This document shows positions 45,297 through 55,699 of a DNA stretch of 64,000 bases, in pieces (position 1 is the stretch's first letter; each line of letters opens with the position of its first letter). This stretch comes from Immersiella caudata (taxonomy: Eukaryota > Ascomycota > Sordariomycetes > Sordariales > Lasiosphaeriaceae). The translations under genes were made by a program, and so were the position numbers. The notes under the pieces were generated by a model. That model was not told the origin of the DNA. It worked only from the letters and a program-made list of their open reading frames with translations, and searched no databases. Where the stretch lies: contig JAULSU010000003.1 in assembly GCA_030512335.1 (NCBI GenBank), positions 4,712,001 to 4,776,000 of the forward strand, read 5' to 3'.

Positions 45297-46003
45297 AATT
45301 TGATGAAGAATGGAGATGGTGAAGCTCGCTTATGTGGATGCAACTCAGGGGCTCCATGCTGTCTCCGCATTGGATGGGAGTCAGAAGTTGGTGGTGGTGT
45401 TTTCTGTTTGTGGATGCGTGATGGGTGGGCACTCTGTTGTTCTAGAAAAGGTGGAGGTATGTTTGGCTGAATTGGTATAGTGCATGAGACGTTGTTTGGT
45501 GGTGCTTGGATGGGGGACGAGTTCTGAGAAAACGACGGGATCTCGCTTGGCGCGGTACAATGAGATTCGCACGGGTTGAACCGCGGCATGGGAGGCAACC
45601 CTTGTTTGCATGATAAAGTTATTGTTCCAAGTAGCCACTGAAATGTGTCCCTTCTCAGGCGTTGTGCCGTTGGTACACACAGGCTGTGTTCTCGTTGTTG
45701 ACTGGGATAGAGAACAAGCCCATTAGCAGGGCTCAAGCATATAGAAATATTGTGTAGTTCAACATCCCAACATGTTGTTCTGATGGGAACCAACCCGAAG
45801 GGTTTTAAAGGGAACGACCATATATGGGTATTTAAACTAGAGAACTGGAGGCAGGTTTGTCGCATTTTTTTTTTTATTATTATTATTTTTTAGCATCAGC
45901 ATCCTGCTTGATAGCACTGACCTGCTTAGGAAAAGTCGTCCTCGTACATCTTCAGAGTTTACTAGCAGTTTCTTCCCGAACTCACCAACACAAAACAAAC
46001 AAA
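45297..46003. other. intergenic between tRNA-Ser and the J-protein
   Basis: The promoter and leader of the J-domain gene. A TATA-like CATATATGG lies near 45819-45827 and a T/ATT-rich tract at 45865-45890, which ends in TTTTTTAG and could be the end of a leader intron. No other gene is seen. Confidence 0.5.
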
Positions 46004-47479
46004 ATGATTCGACCCAAGAAATATCACGTCATAGGCGCCAAGACCTACTACGAAGTTCTCGGCCTCACCCCAAATGCCGAAAAGGCAGAGGTCAGGAAGG
46101 CGTTCCTTCTTACATCCAAGAAGACGCATCCTGACAAGCTGAGCAACACCCCCGAGGCTAACCTGGCATTCTCAAATGTCCACGACGCGTACGAGATTCT
46201 CTACGATCAAAAGGAGAGAGCTGAATACGATGGTTATTTGGCCAGGGTGCTAACCATGGGCCTTGGTGCACCTCCGGCGCCCCCGGCCCCATCTCCAGCT
46301 CCTCGTCCGGCGGCTCCGGCTTTCAATTTTAACCCACCTCCAGGCCATTTCAACCCACCTCCGGGTCCAGCTCCGGGTCCAGCCCCGGGTCGCAGTCCTC
46401 GCGCTGCTCCTCGCGCTGCTCCAGGGTTCAATTTTAGTACAGCTCCAGGTTTTAACCCAGGTCCGGCTCCGGGACCACAGCCCGGGCCACAATCATTCCC
46501 CGGTGGTCCTCGCGAGCCCTCCCCTTCCCCTGGCTCGGATTCACCCGCACCACGTGGGCGAACCCACTGCCACGCCGGCACTCGCGACCCATCCCCTTCC
46601 ACCTCTTCGTCCTCGGACTCATCCATGGATCCCGAGCCCGACTACAACTTCCAACAGGACCCCTTGTCCCAGGCGGCCAACGCCCCTCAGGACCCGCCGG
46701 GCCGCATCTGCCACCGCCACCTTCCCTCCTTCCCCAATTTTGACGAGAGGCTGCACCTCCAGCACGGACAAGCTTTCCTGCACGGCGGCCCGCCCGCCTA
46801 CTGCCTGTGCACGCCGTGCGCCGAGGGCCACCTGGTCTTTCTCAACGACACTCTCAAGCAAACGCACCGGTGGGAAGCCGAGCTGCACTACGTCCGATTC
46901 TTCACGCATTGGCACCAGCTCCGGGAAATCTACCGTCCTCTGCGTCGCCGTCGCGGCTATGGCGCCTTCCCGCAATGCATTAGCTGCCTCAAGAAGGCAA
47001 AGTGCGACTGCTTTGATCTGCGCAGCGCGAAGAAGATGGTCCTAGCCATCGCCAACTTTGTGACCAAGTCGATAGCCAAGCTGGAGAAGCCGCTGCTCAC
47101 TCACCGAGCCCGACAGGAGGCCATGTGTCCCGAGTGTCATGCCAGAGCCGGCCAAGGTGACCCGTTTAGGGGCTTCGCGGTGACTGCCCAGGACATGGAG
47201 GACGCGAAGATGCGGCTGGCGTACATGCAGAGGAGGATGGGCGCCGTCAACGAGTTGCGAAACGCCATGGCGAAACTGCTGAAGCGGGCCGAGGACGACG
47301 GCGGTGAAATCTCAAACATCACATTTCTCAAACACTGGTGGGCCGGGTTTGAGCGCTTCCTGAGGGGGGTGCACTTGGACCTTCCAGGGAAGGGGGAAGA
47401 CGATGGGAACCAGACGGGAGACGAGATTGAAGTCGACATCAATTCGAGCTTCGAGCTGGCAGACGAGGGGATCGAGTAG
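46004..47479 (+). CDS. J-domain (DnaJ-like) protein with Pro-rich linker and Cys motifs
   Basis: The 491-residue protein starts at the ATG at 46004 in an AACAAAATGA context. The J domain spans about residues 14-77 (Tyr-Tyr-Glu-Val-Leu-Gly-Leu, His42-Pro-Asp44, Ala-Tyr-Glu-Ile-Leu-Tyr-Asp, Glu-Tyr-Asp), and the HPD tripeptide needed to stimulate Hsp70 is intact. Residues 90-240 are a Pro/Gly/Ala/Ser linker with Phe-Asn-Phe-rich repeats. The C-terminal half is folded-looking, with Cys pairs (Tyr-Cys-Leu-Cys-Thr-Pro-Cys, Cys-Ile-Ser-Cys, Cys-Asp-Cys, Cys-Pro-Glu-Cys) that could bind zinc, then a helical acidic tail. It lacks the Gly/Phe and zinc-finger order of class A or B DnaJ proteins, so it is a specialised class C member. 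Its client is unknown. tRNA-Ser copies flank it on both sides. Confidence 0.85.
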   Translation: MIRPKKYHVIGAKTYYEVLGLTPNAEKAEVRKAFLLTSKKTHPDKLSNTPEANLAFSNVHDAYEILYDQKERAEYDGYLARVLTMGLGAPPAPPAPSPAPRPAAPAFNFNPPPGHFNPPPGPAPGPAPGRSPRAAPRAAPGFNFSTAPGFNPGPAPGPQPGPQSFPGGPREPSPSPGSDSPAPRGRTHCHAGTRDPSPSTSSSSDSSMDPEPDYNFQQDPLSQAANAPQDPPGRICHRHLPSFPNFDERLHLQHGQAFLHGGPPAYCLCTPCAEGHLVFLNDTLKQTHRWEAELHYVRFFTHWHQLREIYRPLRRRRGYGAFPQCISCLKKAKCDCFDLRSAKKMVLAIANFVTKSIAKLEKPLLTHRARQEAMCPECHARAGQGDPFRGFAVTAQDMEDAKMRLAYMQRRMGAVNELRNAMAKLLKRAEDDGGEISNITFLKHWWAGFERFLRGVHLDLPGKGEDDGNQTGDEIEVDINSSFELADEGIE

Positions 47480-47865
47480 GTAAGTCGGTCGACAGACGAC
47501 GCTTGCTGACAATCAGATGGATATCCCCCCCCCCTCTTTGCATCAATCTTCTCTACTTGATGCGATCAGAAGGTGCAAAATAATTAAATAACGAACTAAA
47601 TTTTAACAAGAGTACCATATTCCAGTGAAACCTGCATGTGAGTGAAAAGAACACAATACACCACAAAATAAAGGTGATAGAGAGAGCATCAAGCATCGCA
47701 ATAAGGGTTAAGCTAACCTACCTACATATCTCCCCTCTCCTCGTGGTTTCCAAGCGATCCTCCTCCTAATTTTGTACCTACGAACCTTTGGCAGACCTCC
47801 TCCGACCCTTGCATCCACATCCCACCACACAAGCGAACTTTACCACATCCACTCTATATCCACAA
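47480..47865. other. intergenic before tRNA-Ser copy 2
   Basis: The 3' region of the J-protein, with a C10 run at 47525-47534. No gene is seen. Confidence 0.5.
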
Positions 47866-47947
47866 GGCGTGGTGGCAGAGTGGTCTAATGCGCAAGACTA
47901 GAAATCTTGTTCCTTCGGGAGCGTCTGTTCAAATCAGGCCCACGTCG
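47866..47947 (+). tRNA. tRNA-Ser(AGA), copy 2
   Basis: An 82-base type II tRNA identical to copy 1 except for one G-to-A change in the T loop (TTCAAAT, position 57), where a purine is kept. All stems pair as in copy 1. A T run at about 47971-47976 could end Pol III transcription. Confidence 0.93.
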
Positions 47948-48630
47948 AGAAAGAGATGCCTTCCTTTCATTTTTGCCATGCTCCATGGAAGGGCGTCAGG
48001 GGCACATTCTTTTCTTGCCTCGGATCTTTGCTTTTGAAGGGGGGGGGAGGGGCGGTGAGGAGAGTTAGATAGATGTGTGGTTGCGGAGGTTATGAAGTGA
48101 TGGACCGACGAAGTTGTCGCCGTAGACATGGCCGAAAGGGGATATAGGAGATCACCCGCTTAGAGATGGAGATACCCATGAATAAGCAATCTACCGTCAT
48201 ACATAGGGTCAACGCTCACAACCGACGGTGAAGGAGTGGTGATACCGAGGCGTGTGAGAGACAACCGCTCATCCAGAAGCAAAGCACAACCTCAACACCA
48301 AACATCCTCCAAGACAATAGGTTGGTATCATTCTGGTTCCCTTATCGAGTTCCCCAAAACGCCATGCAATGAACATAGACCATACACATGAAGCCGTGAT
48401 TCCATCATTCATGCTTCCATCAGTCATGCTCCGTCATATGATGCACCATGCCAGGTCCTTCCCTATCGTTTGGTCCCACCCGCATTTTTATGCTCAAAAC
48501 CCACCAACGCCAGGCAGCCGGAAGGCCGCCGCTGTGACAAGAACCCATTCCTCAAAAGCAAAACAACAAAACGCCTCTATCCAACAACCCCATCCATCGT
48601 TCGCCAGGGGTATGAGCAACGTCATTTACG
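47948..48630. other. intergenic
   Basis: The 3' flank of tRNA-Ser copy 2 and the 3' region of the leftward arrestin-like gene. A G9-type run lies near 48039-48047. No gene is seen. Confidence 0.5.
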
Positions 48631-51600
48631 TCATTCACCCCGTCGAATAACGCCAGTCATGTCTAGCCTCACCACAGGACGCTCGATCTCCAAACTCCTG
48701 CTTGGTACAAGGCGGCCTCCCGGTGTCCTAGGGTTCGCAACGTTAACCCGGCCACGTCGGTGAGGCCTAGCAGGATCCTCTTCCCCGCTGTCCGAGGAGT
48801 AATCGTCGGCGGCGTGATCCCCTGGCAGACCCACGCTCGCAAATGGGTCGTTCTCCAGAATTGTGAGGCTCCCTCCACTTGGCATTTCTGTGCCGGAACT
48901 CAGCGGGTCAAGATCCTCGTCATGGCCGATGACGGCTGAGCCCTGTCGTGACCGTGCTTGGCCTGGGCCCTCATAAACAGCAAGCCGTGCGAAGTAGTCC
49001 GCAAGCCCGTCGACGCTCGGGGTGCCGACAATCATATCGTAATTTGGTGGCGGGGTCAAAATGTCGGCTGGGAGCGGCGGTGGCGGATCGTCGGCGTCAA
49101 ACGCGGGTGGGTTGAATGATGGATGACGCAGAAGGTGGATCGGCCGATCTCGATCGAAAGACGAAGACACCGCTCTGCTGTCGAGCTGGAACGGAAGGGG
49201 TAGAGGGCTGCTGAGCCTGGACGCCGCTTGGAGGTGCGCAGCCCGCGGGCGGTTCGGAAGTGCGGAGGAGGCGACTGAGTCAAGGCCGCCTTGTCCGCCG
49301 GTGATACTTGCTGCATCTTGCTCTATAAGCGCCAGATGCGCGGTAGAGCTCGAAGGGCTTCTGTCAACGACGCGAGCGTCAAGACAGCCGCACGTTGTCT
49401 GTTGTCGCTGTTCGGGGGCGCTTCCGCCACGGCAATATTGCGGCAACGATGTGTTGGCCTGCGTGGCGCGACAGTTCAGGACAGTGAACGGGCTGTCAAT
49501 GCTGATCTCAAAGTGGCGGCGCCGCTTCCCTGCTGGGTCATCTGGGTCAAGGCGAGAGATGCGCATGACGATCTAGACGATGAGTCAGCAGGGAGAAGTC
49601 AGGTAAACATGGCAGAAACTGACCTTTATCCAGTGGTAGACGTTGACGTTCTTCCAGCTGCAGTCGGGATGGAGGCGAAGCGCCTTCTCGCGTGCCATGG
49701 TTTCACAGGTGGGGATCTGAACATTCATCTCGATCTCTGTGCTTCCCCAAAACGTTTCGAGCCCAAGATCAAGGTCGCCTAACAGATTTTCGCTGACATC
49801 GGGCAAGGGGTCTGGAACAGCATTCACCCTCGCCGCCTCTGCCGCCCTGCGAGCCGTGGCAGACCGTCTAGCTTCTACTCGCTGGTCTGGTCGCAGCTCT
49901 CCGCCCGAAATGACGCGTATCTCGCTGGCGTTGAACTGTTTGTCAAGAGGTTTGCCGGCTGTCTTCTCCAAAAGCAGGATCTTGCGCCCGCCATCCTTTC
50001 GAGTCACGCGCCTGTCGTTGGTCCAATACTCGATGCTCTCCGTAACATACACCTTGAGTTTGTGGACTTGGACTTTCGCAAGGGGCGTGAGCTTGAATGC
50101 GATGGGGATCTTTGTTCCGATGGGGAAGCTCTTCCCCGAGATCATTATGTCGTAATGAAGCTGGTCCTCCCACTGTCGGCTAATAGAGATCGGTTCCGTC
50201 ATTTCGAGGGACATCTGGTCTGGCAGGCGCACGATGGAAACCTCCTTGGTCCCGTGGAGATTAGGCTTGAACGCTCCAGCGCGCTCCACTGTGGTTTCGA
50301 GTTCCCACTTCACTGAGCCATACTGCAGCTTTGTTGTCTCGAGTTGGGAGTGGTCGATAGGGAGTTCGAATGCATACTCATATGTGCCAGGTAGGAACAC
50401 CTTGTACCCCTTGGCTTGAACTTGGTTCGCTAGGGGGCTCTCGCCCTTTCCGAAGCTTCGGGAGTTTACCGACTGCAGAGAAAGGCGTTTGAGCTCCTTG
50501 GCGGTGAGACTTGTTGAGTGTCGGTTCTTTGCCTGGAGGTGGAGGGATGTGTTGGAGTTATTCGAATACAGCGAATGGCGAAGGCCGCTCTGTTGAGCGG
50601 GAAGCCTCTTCAGGGTGTAGTTGCATTGGTTCCCATACTCTGTTTCCCACATCATTTCTTGCATAGCATGGAAGAACACAAGCGACTGTGTCCGTAGCGT
50701 CTGCTCCTCAAACATGTCGACCTTCAGGGGTGGGATGCCTTCGGGCCACTCCGTCCTCGCCTTGCCGACCAACTTGAGCGTCACCGACTTGATCTTGACA
50801 TTCTTTGACACATTCAGCTGCAACTTCCCGCGCAAGAGTGCACTGGGTGTTGGCCCTCCGCCTTGTCGTGTATTCTGGTCATGGTCAAGCCCGGAGAGAA
50901 AGACGTTCGGCTCTGCCAAGATAATGGAGCACGTCAACCCGCTCCCTGAGGCGACAGGCTTGGGCACCTCCGTCACCGAAGAGCTAACCATGTGCTTCGC
51001 CGACCGTAACGACATCATGCTATTTCTGTTGGCGGAACTGCTAGACCTGGTGACCAGGGGGCGCGGGGCGGCCGCGGTAGCCATGTTGGGTTGCTGTTCA
51101 GATTGCTGTTCAAGGGGGTGTTGGGGCACTTCAAGCCGCACCTCGTCTTGGTGTTCGGGGGGCTGTTCGGGCAACTGCTCGATGCGCTCCTCTGGGCGAC
51201 GTTCGGGCGGCTGGGCCAGCGGCTGAGTAACGGGTCGGGGGATCGGGGCTTCGACGGTAGCCTCTGTTGGTTCTTCAACAACAGTCGGCTCAGTCGGTTC
51301 AACACGCGATAGGCGACGGGAAAATCCAGCAAAGCTGGAGGGTCGGGGTCGAGACCGCGCTTTCGGTGGCGCAGGAGCAACGGGTGCGGGTGATGAACCT
51401 TTGCTTGTGATGGAGAAAACGGCCAGTATCTTCCCAAGCACTCTGCTCACTCGGTCTCTGCCCGGGGGGAGCGATCGAATAGACCTCCTCTTTTCACTCT
51501 TCTCACGCTTGGCCTTCTCCTCGGCCTTCCTCTGTCGCTTTTCCTCCTTGCTCTCCTTCCTCCCGTTCTTCTTGTCTTTCTTACTCTGCTCTTGAGTCTT

Positions 51601-51858
51601 GTCTGCGGGTGCTGTCCTCGGCGATCGCGGGCTGGGGCGCAAGTCGTGTGGTACGAAGCCAGCAGGGTACGAGACGATATGGATGGAGTGGGGCCGCCGT
51701 TGGCGGGGTTGGATCAGCGGCGCCGGGAAGGATGGTGAGTCGGGGGGACTAGCGCGCTGATCGGTAGGAGTTCTCGGTGTGTAATACACAGATCCGTGTA
51801 TAGACTCGTAGTATGGTTGTGGGCGAAGGCGATCGTGTTCGGAACCTGCGGGGGGCAT
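48631..51858 (-). CDS. Arrestin-related trafficking adaptor (Aly/Rod-like), two exons
   Basis: Exon 1 (51858-49624) and exon 2 (49572-48631) join in phase 0 to 1,058 residues. The 51-base intron has GTCAGT, a CTGAC branch and CTAG, and the junction reads His-Trp-Ile-Lys-Ile-Val-Met-Arg-Ile-Ser. The N-terminus is disordered with a Lys/Glu-rich charged stretch and Pro/Glu/Gln-rich repeats. The arrestin N fold begins near Leu-Thr-Cys-Ser-Ile-Ile-Leu-Ala-Glu-Pro, and the C fold includes Leu-Pro-Gly-Thr-Tyr-Glu-Tyr-Ala-Phe-Glu-Leu-Pro and Ile-Pro-Ile-Ala-Phe-Lys-Leu-Thr-Pro-Leu. The exon-2 tail carries Pro-Pro-Asn-Tyr, a PPxY motif for WW domains of Rsp5-type ubiquitin ligases. Such adaptors direct ubiquitination and endocytosis of plasma-membrane transporters. 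The ATG is the first in frame. A leader intron (GTACGT at 52582 region, acceptor CCTAG near 51973) is possible. Confidence 0.87.
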
Positions 51859-54800
51859 TGCGCTCCGGTTAGACAACACGATCGGACGATGCGAAGGCAC
51901 TATGAGGACGGCGGTCCCGCAGCGAGCTAGCGGCACACCAAGAGAAGGACGAAGCTACTGGCCGCATCGAGGCTAGGAAAAGAGAGGGAAGCAAAAACAT
52001 AGAACTGCAGGCAACGAGGTGGGAGAACACACAGCAGCCAGGCATAAAAGGAATGGCATCAGGCGCATCGAACAGCCCCGTCGCAATGGTGAAGGCCGAC
52101 AGGGGCTGTAGCGTCGGGCCGGAGACCAAGTTCTGCTGGCGGGAAATGAGGTCCAGAGCGCCGATGGGCGCAGTTGAGGGTACCCATGAGTGCGGGCGCC
52201 TTCCGTGTGGAGCGGGGAGTCGATGGTTGAGGTATGCCATGGTGGGCAGGCATGGTGGAGGAGCCCGCCTCGAAAACCGTCAGTGGTCACTTGCCCCACC
52301 GCGAGCCTTGCGGATGCCCGTCAGGTCCGAGTCGGGAGCACGGCGACGACGGAGGCGGCTTCGGTGGGGGTGGGCAGGCAAACAAATAGCACATGGGGCA
52401 TCTGACTTCGTCGAGGTGGAGGAGGGCGGTCAGGAAGGTGAGGTGAAGTGGAGGCAGGCAGGTAGGCAGCGCCGCTGGTTGGGGTCGGGTCTCAGGTCTC
52501 GGGAAGGAACAACAGCAGAAGAGAGAAGGGACGGACGAAGGACCAAAGCCAAGGGATAATACAGCACGGAAAAGAGCACGTACCTGCTGCACCTGAATCA
52601 TAGCACCTTCATTATTATCCGTTTGTGTGATATACGTGGTCCAGGTGTGTGTATCCAGCAATGGTCCGTCGGGGAGTCGGGGTTGTACAGGCAGTTTCGA
52701 GGATAAGCTCCAATTTTCGATGCTCGATGCTTAATCCCCCTTGCAAGCAGATCGGGAATTCCTATTGCGGTCCGTCGCCCGGTATTTCAGGACAAAACCT
52801 GGGAACTGGAGATTCGACGACAGGTGAGCGCTGACAGCGATACGCTAGCTAGCAACAAGAAGCCGCACAGTGCCGCGTGCCCTGCCGGCGAGGGCGACAG
52901 GCTTGGCGGGCGACGGGGTCAGCAGAGTGGGCAGGCGGCGCTGAGTGTGCACAGCGGGTTGCCGTCGCTCGAGCAGGCAAAGCTGCGAGCTGCGAGCTGC
53001 GAGCGCGAAGCGGGACGATGCCCAGGCCCCGTCCGTTGGTTTCTCACACTTGGTACGTGCACGCGTGCGGCGAAGGGGGGCGAAGGGACCAACCGGCTGG
53101 CCCGCGATTCCTTGGGTTGAGACTGTCTCAAATGGTCACAATGGTCACAGGGTCGAGCACACGCCACGGGATGCCGCAGCGGCCAGCGGCAGGAACTGGC
53201 GGATCGAGAACGGAGCTTGGGGAAGGTGTTAGGTGTTTGGAGCTTGGCGGGTTGGCGGGGCGCGGGCACAGAGGCGGGCGAGCCAGAGCAAGAAGCGGTC
53301 GGGGTGCAGCGCAGCGGGGCAGGTTGAGTGTTGTGTCGTGTCGTGTGTCCAGCTGTGTCCGGTTGTGTTCGCGTTGTGTTCGGTCGTGCGAGCGATATGG
53401 CGCGACAATAATACTCAGCATAATGCGCAATATTGCGTGAAGAGGAAAAGCCTGAGTCGACAGCGAGGTTGGACCTTGAAATCTCCATGATCGGCATCCC
53501 GCGTGGTATGATGTATTTGCGACGCCTTGATCCCTGTGCACAATATCAAGCGGGGCCGCAAGTGCTAGGACAGCCAAGAACTCGAGAGGTGGGGTAGCTG
53601 AAGACCTGGCCCTGCCCTGATCACCGAGCCCCCGTAGCAAACCCTAGCAGCACGAAAGACATGCCGTTTTACTTTCTGCTTAGCTACCTTATTACGTGTG
53701 CATTTATCGCCTCGCAATCTTCAGCTTGGGCGCGTGGGTGCTCGAAAAGTAGCAGCAAGACGCCTGAGGTTGCTGTTGTTGGCTGAGAGGCTGTCAAGAT
53801 TCTCGCTTCGAAGCGAGCCTGCGCAATGACGCTTGACATCCACCTTCTGCCAAGCATTTGCACTTCGAATCAGGGCATCACCGCAACTCTAACGTGGACG
53901 GCGACGAACAACGGGCGATGAAAACGGCGGTGGCTTCTTTGGCGGCACTCCAAATGCGAGAACAGCGCATCGCGTGCATGTGGGCAACAGGTTTGACTGA
54001 TTCGGCAGAGCGCTTACTTTGCAGCGACTCCAGACCAAGCAAAGTCCTGATCTCCGTTGCGTTTCAACCCGCTTCCTTCGTTGCCGTTTTCGTTGTTCTG
54101 AGGCGCTCCGCGGCATCTGTCCCACCTACTCTTCAGGCAAAGCAGAGCGTGCCTCGGCGACTGCTTACCTCCGGTGTCGCGCCCGATGGCTGTGCGGTGT
54201 TGGAGGCCATGGCATCGTTCAATCGATCCATGGGTCTCGGCAATCTCGGCAGCAGCAACAAGCGAGCGCCACCGATATCATACGTCATCCGACGACGTCT
54301 GGGCTCTACCGCTGGCTTTTTGCAGCCCGCGACACCTGGAAAGTCAATGATTTACTGGTCGTGTAACAGACGGTTCATGGAATGCGTGCTTGAGTGTCGA
54401 GCCGGACAATTTCTTCAATCAAGTCGCAATCAGGCGTCGGTGGAATGCTTTCTGGAAAAGCGTATTCATGCAGAGAATTACAGGCTCCGGGGATAGAACG
54501 GGGCAGAGTGGAGGCTCAGGGGCTCCCGAGCTGCTGGGGAGCTAGCTGATCTCGCTTCCCCCGCTCCTCAACGGCCGCCCTGTCCGGTGCCTTGGCGATC
54601 ATCCGTCGCAGATCGCAGCCGGTCCGCTACGCTCCGGCACCTTCGGCCTCGTCGACGGTCGAGCGTGCTGACAGTGCGGTGATGCCGTGGCATGACTGAA
54701 ATGACTCAGCGATAGCAACGAGCACCAAGCAGCGTGCGGTGTTGCGTGCACGGTTCTCAGCGCCGGAGCTCAACCTCTCATGGCCGCAACGGAATCGATG

Positions 54801-55596
54801 AACCAGTTGAACCAGTTACAACCTCGAACCAGCAAACGCCGTTCTGATGCACAGCCCCGGGGCGCGCCATCTGATGGAGCTCAGTCGGGTAGTAGTTCGG
54901 ACAGAGATAAAGTAAGTCCCACCACATCTTGAGCGTATTAAGCTTCGCGGATGTATAACCAAGTCGTCGGAACCACTCATAAAAATTAGCGAGTGGGCTG
55001 ACGCGGCCGAACCCAGCCTATGGGACTTCCCGTAGACTTTCTCCTCGTTTCCATTTTGCCGAGTTGACGGACAGCTCCTGTGCGATACGTTGTACGCCCG
55101 ATGCAGCATCCCGACTCGCTGGGTCTTTGTGGCTCGCTTGAAACCAAGAAAGGATCGGTCGCGTATTTACCCGGCTGCCACCCAACGTGCCCTGATTCAG
55201 CCGTGATGCGTAGTCACTTGACAACGTGTCAAGCTCCGCGGAATCTAGAGCTGCGATCGCTAGGGAGTAGTCATCGATTAGTCAACGCTCGTTTCTCCGG
55301 GTAACTGACGACTGTCTTGGCCGTTTGTCGCAGGCTCAACGGCCGCCTTGAGACACGCCAGGGGACCATTGCGAATTGCTTGGACACTGCCGGAACTTCG
55401 CAGAGATATCTCGCACCTTTGTCAATAGATGCCTATGAATCCCGATCATGATGCACCCGTCTATTCCATTGTTCTGTGCAAGAACATACACATGCGGTCA
55501 GGTGTCGAGCCCCAAGTGGAAACTCTAATTCATGCATACAGAATCTGCCAATATGGTTTGATTTTACGGCGCGTCTTTCTCAACAACAGGGCATAT
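51859..55596. other. 3.7-kb region without a supportable gene
   Basis: The first 700 bases probably hold the arrestin-like gene's leader and promoter. Beyond 52.6 kb, frames of up to 212 codons on both strands lack motifs and start contexts. A short GCTGCGA repeat occurs near 52981-53003. Nothing else is supported. Confidence 0.5.
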
Positions 55597-55699
55597 GCCC
55601 AGCTAGCTCAATCGGTAGAGCGTGAGACTCTTATGAGAAAGAATCTCCGTATCACCTCGATATATATCGAGGTTGTGGGTTCGACCCCCAGGTCGGGCT
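55597..55699 (+). tRNA. tRNA-Lys(CTT)-like, intron-containing, imperfect stems
   Basis: The 5' half has a good D arm and anticodon loop CTCTTA with anticodon CTT. The 3' half (55664-55699) has a T loop TTCGACC and the acceptor strand GTCGGGC. A likely 30-base intron (55634-55663) follows position 37. The acceptor stem has one A-C mismatch and one wobble. The T stem has one G-G mismatch, and the anticodon stem one G-A mismatch. The intron overlaps a perfect palindrome, ACCTCGATATATATCGAGGT (55654-55673). It may be functional or beginning to decay. Confidence 0.55.

Noticed and set aside
53858..54496. 212-codon plus-strand frame
   Set aside because: Begins at a non-ATG codon, with no family resemblance and no splice or promoter support.
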